Shown here piece by piece: positions 56,207 through 64,000 of a stretch of 64,000 nucleotides of DNA. The notes beneath the pieces were generated by a model. It was not told the origin of the DNA and searched no databases. It was given only the letters and a program-made list of their open reading frames with translations. The stretch covers positions 1 through 64,000 of the forward strand of contig JACKQL020000041.1 of NCBI GenBank assembly GCA_018296165.2, given 5' to 3'. Source of the DNA: Termitomyces sp. T153. Its lineage: Eukaryota > Basidiomycota > Agaricomycetes > Agaricales > Lyophyllaceae. The first letter of the stretch is position 1. Each line of letters starts with the position of its first letter. A program made the position numbers and the translations under genes.

Positions 56207-58490
56207 CTACTTGAATGATCTGTTCGGAACACAATACATCCCGAACCAAAGGTCTTTGGGACGGTGACCATCTGGCAAACTAATTTCATAATTCAGCACG
56301 ACATGAGCAATGAATGCTTTTAAAAGATGAGATGCGACAAAACGGCCGGGCTGTGGACTGGTCAGAAGTACTCATAGAAGATATAACGATCAATTAGTCA
56401 TACACTGTCAAGTCATCAATCTGCACCCAGAACAATAAGATTTGTGAACTCACCAAGTATGTTCGCCGTGACCAAAGGGAAGGAAATGGCTGCTCGTGCG
56501 GACCATGCCCCCAGTGTCAACTTTATCTTTACATGTTCCTTCCATAAACCTAGTTGGGTCAAATGCATCCGGATTGGGGTAGTATTCGGGATCTGAATGA
56601 GCACCAAGGGCAGGAGAAACCAGAGAGCCGGCGGGGATAACAGTTCCATCAGAAAGGGACAAGGTTTGCATGGCTTTACGGGGGAATCCCACTTTAAAAA
56701 GTGAACAATTGTGTCAGTGTACCTAGACGGTGATGCTTACTGGAGCCAAGACCATTGAGTCTCATTGACTCCTTGATAAAAGAGTCCGTGTCATGCAGTT
56801 CTTTGAGCATGTTCCTCGACCATCCATGACGGGAAAAGGCAGAGCTTGCTTCCATGCGCAATCTTACGGCCCACTCAGGGTGTAACGCAAGATTAGTTAG
56901 TGCTTGTGTGAGGGCCTAAAGGCCCGGGATGGGAAGAATTAGTTGTCATCTCTGATAAACATCCCTAAAACAAACCATAGAGGACGTATGAATAGTCGCA
57001 GCATTTACCACGAGGATTCTGGTAGCCAGCGACTCAGTAGTAGCTTGTTCTCCTGTAGCGGTTGCGAGAAACCACCACAAGAAGTCAGTCTGAATGTTTG
57101 TGTGAGAAATGAAGAAAAATGGATTTTATACCTAGTGACACCTACGTTCATTTCCTCTTCTGTCAAGTCACGACTACGCATCAGCGCGCGACGCTTCTCT
57201 ACCAAGGATCTTGTAAGGGAAATGGCTTTTGGTAGATTGGAGCCAAATTTTGAACAGATCCTTCCTACCAATCTGTCAACAGTTGCAGTAATTCTTGATC
57301 TCACTGATTTTTATTTAGACGAACTCACGGATGCAAGAATCGCGGAAATAGGTTGATTATCAAGCTTGTAAACATGACGTTCGATGCAAACTGAATGCTG
57401 ACAGCATTGTAGGCCGTATCACGGCCTGTTTGAGAAGACAATCAACCTCAGCAATCAAAGGAAAGCAAAAAAGACATACACAGGTCAGGTCCGACAAGAA
57501 TGCGATTGAATGTCTGAGCAACGATGCGTGTGATGGACAAAAGCCCTTTGAAATGGAAAATCGTTCCTACCACTGAAATTGAGGTCTTTCTATTGACATG
57601 CACAGTGAACGTCATACCAGGCGGGCAATGTTGACCAATGATAGTATTGAAGGCGGGAACAGCTTCGTCGAGAATCTCTGTGACCAAATAATTCAGATTT
57701 CGAGTAAGCTTGCAGACATTGAGATAAGCATGCGGAATCAGTTGGGATGGTATAACTACAAACCTTCTGGCGCAATATTGGTAGATGATAAGGATCGTCA
57801 TGCACGCTCGCACCCATCGTGTAGGGAATTTGAAGCTCCTGCAGAAAAATCAATCCCTACCTGATGCAACGAAACGCCGAACCCACATGCTTAGCGGAAT
57901 CCAACAACGATAGTTCCTTGTCGGAAAAATGATGAAAGTCGTCAACTGAAATAAAAGATCATCGTCAAACAGTGTGAAGGTTAAACTCGGAGAATGAAAT
58001 CAGTACCAAGTTTGTCGCCGGAGAGAATGTATACCCATGATCTCCAACGGGGAATCTTGAAAACTTTTCCTTTGCTCTAAGCTCTAGATCAGGAGATTGA
58101 CCCAGAGTAATCATCAGATGCGAACCGCTTTATAACCTTTCGAGATCATAGTGGAAGAATCCACAAAGAAGCGGGCACCTCCATAAATTCGACCCGCAGG
58201 GAACCAGTGTGGATAACCAAACCCCGGGATTTGTGACTGGAGAAGTAGATTAGCCATGGATCCGAGGTTTCCCCAGACAGTATGAAATGAGGTACCTTGC
58301 TTAACAGAAACTTGAGAACGTACAGAGTAATCGCACCATTAATAATGGCAGAGATGGACAGCAGAGGGTCTCTAGCTAGAGTATGCATTGTCTGATCTTT
58401 AAAGAGCATCAACCAGTCCTGCAGGCTCTTTCCATCTGACGTAAAAAGAGGTAAACGAAGAAACAACGTAGGGTCAAAGTATGTAGCCAT
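56207..58490 (-). CDS. Cytochrome P450 monooxygenase
   Basis: Thirteen exons (minus strand): 58490-58296, 58236-58126, 58076-58007, 57945-57887, 57838-57764, 57708-57618, 57572-57480, 57425-57329, 57272-57146, 57089-56976, 56915-56741, 56691-56454, 56357-56207. All introns are GT-AG, mostly 45-61 bp. The total is 1596 bp, 531 residues, normal for a P450. An N-terminal membrane anchor lies near residues 42-65. Marks: IPGFGYPHWFPAGRIYGGA, DPYHLPILRQK, NRILVGPDLCRD, I-helix VVNAATIHTSS, K-helix ESMRL (ExxR), PDAFDPTRF, and heme loop FGHGEHTC with the cysteine ligand. After the cysteine the best splice gives CPQPGRF, not CPGRF, and the last intron is unusually long (96 bp). It oxidises a lipophilic substrate at the ER with an NADPH reductase partner; the AIHTS-type I-helix is seen in fungal terpenoid-oxidising P450s. 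Splice sites were inferred by eye. Confidence 0.9.
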
Positions 58491-59362
58491 GGTTGTGACA
58501 ATATGAGCTGCGGAGCACAGATCGATTGCTCGTGGCAGGACGTTTTATCTTTCATGAAAAGGCAGTGCTTTCCCGTAGATAGACAAAGATGCTGCGGCTG
58601 CGCGCGCTTGTGCAAATGAAGGTTATTTCATCATGTTTGAAGATGTCTCAGCATAAATGTTGTATTGTTTGTTGCTTTAGTCTGTTCTCTCAGTGAGAAT
58701 TGCGACCACCTATCTTCAACAGCCGTTGATGCTGTCCATAGGGAGATTGAGCAATTGCTACCGTTTGATCAACATTCTCATACCTGCCCCGGAGCTGCGT
58801 CCATGTTTGAGTAGGTTTGAGCTCGCCTTCACGGTCGCGGGAACTTTGGGTTTCAAACGGCTGCAAAGATTATCCTAACGGTAGCTAACGGTAGCCGAAG
58901 AACCTCCCATAGCCAGTGTTGCACCGTGTTGGTGATCCTCAGATCATATGTAGCATGAAACATGTAAGACATCTGCGTAGCTTCCAAAGATTGATAATGT
59001 CAAAAATAAGCGATTCTGATTTCTATTCATGCTGACATCCTCACCCGGCGCTTTTAAGTTTCACTGCATTGTACCTTGACACTGGGAGGGATTTTGTCAA
59101 ATTCTGCCATCGTTAGAAATAGATTGTCCCCTAGATCCTATGCTTTACGCGAAGTGTTGACGTGAATGCGACGGTCACCTGTTATATGTAGTACGGGCCT
59201 CGGCCGTTCCGGTTGAATCCGGTCTGATATAAGTTTGATTGGATCGATGTAAGTTGCATCATTCCACGCGCTCAGATCTCAACTGCTCGATGGGAACTTT
59301 TTATATTCAGGACTATATCTTGCCCACGTCTCCAATGATCTCGTTTCAACCTCAGCTGCATC
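58491..59362. other. Intergenic region between divergent P450 and DUF6533 genes
   Basis: CpG-retaining sequence about 870 bp long with no convincing gene, holding both upstream regions of the divergent pair. It includes a direct repeat aacggtagc at 58878 and 58888. Confidence 0.5.
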
Positions 59363-61010
59363 ATGGATCCGCCTTCCTTAGCCTCCATAGTCCTTCAGAT
59401 TAGTGATGTACAACTGGTGAATATTGCTGCTGGTGACCACTTTTTCCAATCTCCACTCTGTGCACATTGACATGAAATTTATACTAGCTGGTGCTCTGAC
59501 ATGGCTAGTATATGACATACTTCTGACGATATCCCTAGAGGTCTGTTCTCCCTATGACTACTTGATTTGTTACCTACATTCAATGGCAGGTGTCCATGCT
59601 CGAGCGGTATTATCAAGTTTCCACATAATAACTTCTACTAAAACCTTTTGTCCCAGAGGCAGATGGACTTTCCAAAGGTTTGTCTACTTGTTTGTGCGTT
59701 ATTATACAGTCTTTACCCTGAGGTACGTGATATTAGTACCGAGAATGTAGCTTTATTGTGTCTTGCTCATGTAAAGAAAAATCAGTATCAATTTGGGTGG
59801 TAGGTTTGTTTGACATGCGCCTGATCTGATCAAACTCATCCTATGTCAGTTACCACCAGTTGGATAGTACCTTTCCGAGTGAGTCCTGCGAAACACTTTC
59901 GCGTGGTATGCTGATAATTTTTAGTTGTGAGTCCATTCCCTATCCAAACCAGAATGAGTGACACAAGTCTGGCCTTGTATCAGCTGTCAGGGTTGGTTTT
60001 GGTTTATTGGCTAGTAAGCATTTTCTTTTGAGTTTCTTCTTTTTTTGGCCTGATACCAATGGACACCATTGTACCATAGCAATGGCCCAGTCCTGTCAAC
60101 AGCTGTGGGAGACTATCTACTTCTACGCCGAATAATTGCCCTGTATGGATATCGTCGCAGGGGTGAGGCATATGCATTTTTTTCGTGCTCACTCTTGCTA
60201 ATATGCTAGTTCTGCACTATCAGTCACTATTACACTTTCAGCCCTTTACCTGTGTTAGTGTATATTCCATCTCAACCTGCTCTTATGTCCTGATTCTTTG
60301 GTATCTATAAATTCAGTCGAGACACTGGTAAGACAGGGTATGAACCATCTGCTTATCTACCATGCTCAGCCATATGATAGCTTGCCTTTGCTACTGTGGC
60401 AGTCGAAGTCTCAAGTATTACACCCCTTCCCCGCATGTCCACAACGCCAGTCCCTGGCTGCTTAGCCACTCTTCCTACTCGCATCAAATTCTCGTTAGCT
60501 GCCTGGTATGTTATTCCATTCAAGTATATTCATACATTTGTGTTGACGATGGACCAGGATTTCGGCTCTTGTGCTCACATGTATGCCATCATAATCCAAT
60601 CATCTGTCAGATCCGTGTTTGATGGCAAAGAACCAGCCATTTTCTTTGTTCTCTCACTGGCAAAGTTTTTCAAAACAATTTTGGAGTCTACCGAAACAGG
60701 GACAAAGAAAACACTCAAGGACATTCTACGCACTCGCAGAATCATGCCCACCATCCTCCTCTTCACTCGAGATAATTCATTTTACTTCTTTTTGTAAATC
60801 CTTCCCCAGAGTTCTGATGAGGAGATGGCTGATCTTTCCTTCTAGTGCTTTCAGTATGTCATACACAAGCTATCTGCTCATGAGTCAATGAGAACATTTT
60901 TGGCAGCTTTGCAGCTCCTCAACTTGATCTTCATTGTGGTTCTTGCAAAACGCCCTATTCAGCAAATGGGCACAGCGTATGTTATCATGTACTTTTTCAT
61001 TGGGTTGTAA
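59363..61010 (+). CDS. DUF6533-type multi-pass membrane protein
   Basis: Host gene with small introns; the first exons can be traced by frame: 59363-59432, 59488-59540, 59590-59606, 59657-59722. They give AGALTWLVYDILLTISLEV and RGRWTFQRFVYLFVRYYTVF, the signature of the DUF6533 domain found in large families in mushrooms. Later exons include CQGWFWFIG (about 59990), GDYLLLRRIIALYG (about 60110-60150), TTPVPGCLATLPTRIKFSLA (about 60440-60505) and a last hydrophobic stretch LAALQLLNLIFIVVLAKRP (about 60900-60960). Seven transmembrane segments are usual for the family; its function is unknown. Exon limits after 59722 and the stop (TAA at 61008-61010) are provisional. CpG content is lower here than at the P450 gene, so partial decay is possible. 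Confidence 0.6.
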
Positions 61011-62639
61011 AAGGTTGACCATTCCATAGGTGGTTGATGGCAGGTTATGCTGTAATGGTGAGATTGTATTATTGTTGATAATCATCAGGGGCTTGATTTT
61101 GTATGCAGGCATCAAGACTTATGCTCAACACACAGAGTCTCTCATGTGTTGTAGTTGTAGATGGATCTTTTGAACTTAGCTCATTTTCACAAGCAACCTA
61201 TTCCTATCCAAGATTTGCCTCCAGAAACACTCAGAGGACCATCTTCTCTCACAGTGAACAAGCAGTATTGGAAACATCATAAATGCCATCATATTTGTAC
61301 TCATCATCTATCTCATAGTACCAATTCTATACTGAACTAGCATAGGTTACATAAATATATATCTATGTTATGGAAGTACTCAAAGTGAGTTAAGTATCTA
61401 AAGGTGAGTCACAAGTATACATTGAATGCCAGTATAGTAATGTGTATAGATTCCCAATTCAATGTATAAGTGGCACAGAAAGAGCACTAAAAATGGAAGT
61501 TGTATATATCTACCTAGAAACAAAGTGAATAGAGCTAAAGAATTATCTCTATGAGAATTGACTATGATAGGCAGTAGAAACATATAAATTCATGCTTGGA
61601 TCATGATACTCCCTTTCCAAAGTTGGGAAAAAAGAATTTTACCTCCAGTGCCAATATTGAAGCACTAATCAGACTTTCTTTTAGAAGATAATAGCAGCAG
61701 CAAGTGCCAGTTCCTGACTCTGATAATATATATAATAATTGGACAAAGTTAGATGGATTAATTATTCAGCAACATAATGTATCTCAATTATTGTTCTGTC
61801 ATATTACAGTAGTGGTACAAGCACCAGTCCCCAACTCTAATAACATCTATAACTAAAAAAATGAAAAAAGGCAGATGGATGATTTATTAAGCAAAGTAGT
61901 GTATCTTAATGAATGTTTTATTGTATTATAATTATTCAATTCCTTGAATGCATCCATCTTCTTTTATGCATTGACTACCTTGGCCTTTGTCATTGTCTCT
62001 ATGCTTCTCAGCACTTGTGCATTTTGTTACTATCCTTAGCACAGCCTATATTCTTGCTTACTTCAAATTTCAGGGGAAATCCTTGTCATCATCCACCATT
62101 TATTATCCATTGAATGTCAGGAGGTGGAGATCAAGGGTGAAGGACTATATGGCTTGCAAAACACCTGAGGTGGTAGGCTACAAGAATCATTCCTGCCCAT
62201 CTAGCTGATACTGCCTTGGTAGCTTGAGCACAGACACTATACTGATATGGATGTGGTCTGGTGTGCTTGTGTGGCAGTCACCAGAGCTTTCTCCTTACTC
62301 TTATCAATGTGTATGCTGAGGGAAGGCTGGTAAATGGGCTAGTAATGGACAGAGATTACAATTTTGATCATTGTGAGATCAACACCTATAAAGAGATATA
62401 AAGATTATGCAGGGGGAGCAGTCCCACCTGATGAACCATCTGGCAGCTCATCAAGAATGATGTGGAGGGGTGGGTTGCTGGAAGTGAAAATATAAGTACC
62501 ACAGCACAAGACATGATTTTACAAAATCAAAGATCTACTGATTAAAGGTTAGCATGGATATCAAGAGCATCTCCCACTGCAGTGCTCAGTGTGCCAGTCA
62601 CTAGATTAACTGTCCTATGCTAGGTGGGGCAAAGCTTCT
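61011..62639. other. AT-rich region without recognisable gene
   Basis: CpG nearly absent. It contains the imperfect duplication listed separately and short hydrophobic frames (61913-62113) with no family resemblance. Confidence 0.35.
61690..61916 (+). repeat. Imperfect direct duplication of about 100 bp
   Basis: Copies at about 61690-61794 and 61807-61916 share caag-gcCagTycc-actct-ataa, agatggat-at and gtatct-aat segments in the same order, with many substitutions. An old tandem duplication. Confidence 0.5.
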
Positions 62640-63800
62640 TGATAATAGCAATTGAGTCTGTCCTTCTTGACTTGTCTGAAGGGGCACTCACACCTCAGTA
62701 GCATATGTTGTTACATTGGTACTCACTAGTGAGAACTGAGATAGTGTAGTAAAAACAATAGCATCCCCTCAGCTGAATTATTGCTCATAGCCTGAGCACT
62801 CTGCATGTATTGCAGGAATGGTTGGAATCAAGTTGGCACTGTTGGGCATTGACATATCAGATTGTATTTGCCTTAACTTGCAGTCACAATAACTTCACAT
62901 CTTGAGGTCCAGAAGCTTGACATAAAATGCAATATATTTATTGATCCCATTCACTGGGACCATCTCACCTTGTAACTGCAGAAGCTGAATATGCTTTTGA
63001 ACATACAATGTCAGTCTTGCTTTGGTACTATTCTTTACAATTTCTGGATGCTTTTTCTAGACAATTTTGACCTGTATATCCATAGTATGGATATACCTTC
63101 CATCCTCTTCCTTGTTCAACATCTCCTCTGCCACCATAGGTTGCAGCAGTCTCCACACTGGGAAATTTTGCTATTCTCCACTCTGAGATGGTCTGCATTG
63201 TCTCAATGCAGTTGATTCCATTGGCAGTCTCCATAACTTGTCCATTAATTGCCCTTGGGCTTTTCCCCAGATAACAACTTGCTGTTCCAAGCACTCCTGC
63301 TCTGAAAGAGATGGGTTCACAAGCCATGTCTTGCTCATATCCACCATCTTGACTTGTTTACCCTTGTCCAGCTCCAGCAGCTAGATGATTGGTTGAGACT
63401 CCCCAGGTTGCTGCAACTCTACTTGCTACACATGCTTTAGTGCCCCCAACACTAACCTAGGAGCAGTCTTGGGCATTCCCTCAGGGATGTCTTGACTGGT
63501 GGAGGGGTTGTACCCTCCTCAGTCCCACCTCCCACTGCTACCTGTTGGGTATTGTCAGAGGCTGGTTCAGTTGTCATTGATGACTGCTGTCCACTGCTTG
63601 GGAGGACATGATTGTCCTGTCCAGGTTGCATGGGGTCAGGGTGTGAACCCATGCCAATGTGGCCAGTGCAGTTCTTGGATCAAAGTTTTGAAGAAGCTGA
63701 TGTCAAAGCTGATGAGCTCTGAATGGAGAATGCTCAGATTTGACAGGGTTCCATACAAGCACCATGTTGGGTACTTAAAAAAAATGTAACTGGTTTACAA
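62640..63800 (-). pseudogene. Decayed coding-like sequence, unclassified
   Basis: On the minus strand, fragments SKTWLVNPSLSEQECLEQQV (about 63350-63290), GINCIETMQTISEWRIAKFP (63230-63160), YVQKHIQLLQLQGEMVPVNG (about 63005-62945) and a Gly/Thr-rich start (63652-63452) read as one broken protein. No domain is recognised. CpG-depletion and stops suggest a transposon gag-like ORF. Confidence 0.25.
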
Positions 63801-64000
63801 TTTGAGGTCTTATGTTCACACAAACACAGCATTATCCCAATCTCTAGGATTCCTGTATGTATTGTTAGAAAAAAAAGATCATCTTATGTAATGTGGAGAT
63901 GATGTCTAATATAAAAATTATATTAAATAACAAGTCCACTACAACTTACCCTTGTGTACTAATCATGCAAGGACATGAGACAAATCTCTGATTTGTCTGG
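63801..64000. other. AT-rich end of window, nothing seen
   Basis: No feature recognised in the last 200 bp. Confidence 0.4.

Noticed and set aside
57839..57860. A 22-bp GT-AG interval in the P450 gene
   Set aside because: Too short for an intron. Using the upstream donor at 57886 gives a normal 48-bp intron and keeps the frame.
1..64000. CRISPR arrays, bacterial operons, ribosome binding sites, rRNA
   Set aside because: The window is fungal nuclear DNA; no regularly spaced repeats or rRNA sequence were seen.

Overview
The window reads as nuclear DNA of a basidiomycete fungus, most likely an agaricomycete mushroom-former. The evidence is the set of transposon families (Ty3/gypsy chromoviruses, Ty1/copia, non-LTR retrotransposons, a Helitron), three host-type genes with many introns of 45-60 bp, and protein families typical of that group (wax-synthase-like MBOAT, multi-intron P450, DUF6533 membrane protein). 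About 85% of the window is transposon sequence, nearly all of it decayed. The decay is largely CpG to TpG/CpA: stops are mostly TGA or TAA/TAG reachable from CGA or CAA/CAG, and long stretches are almost free of CG.

Layout. 1-4190: 3' part of a broken Ty3/gypsy chromovirus (G1, + strand). 4198-6794: gag region and 1.05-kb LTR of a second gypsy element (G3, - strand). 6795-7456 and 28230-30770: two halves of one 5'-truncated LINE (LINE-2, - strand). Between them, 7457-28229, lies one composite insertion (element X, about 20.8 kb) with 218-bp LTRs and the target duplication ctctt. X carries gag, a chromodomain-type gypsy pol and a further unrecognised coding block. It was itself invaded by another LINE (LINE-1, - strand, about 15.9-23.3 kb) and by three solo LTRs of one family, each with a perfect 5-bp duplication. 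31.4-32.4 kb: a cluster of tRNA-like, SINE-like repeats. 32.6-38.7 kb: a nearly whole Helitron (Rep/helicase, - strand) with a terminal hairpin. 39.2-46.5 kb: a decayed unknown gene split by a young, nearly intact Ty1/copia element (40566-46240; LTRs 99% identical; duplication gatac; one TGA between gag and pol).

Host genes sit in two CpG-retaining islands: 47.8-49.8 kb (MBOAT acyltransferase, + strand) and 55.9-61.0 kb (cytochrome P450, - strand, 13 exons, 531 residues; DUF6533 protein, + strand). The MBOAT and P450 could act together in lipid or terpenoid tailoring, but this is inferred only from proximity. Regions 49.8-55.9 kb and 61.0-64.0 kb are decayed and mostly unclassified.

The nesting gives a relative history: LINE-2 first, then X, then LINE-1 and the solo LTRs inside X. 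The copia element has the least divergent LTRs.
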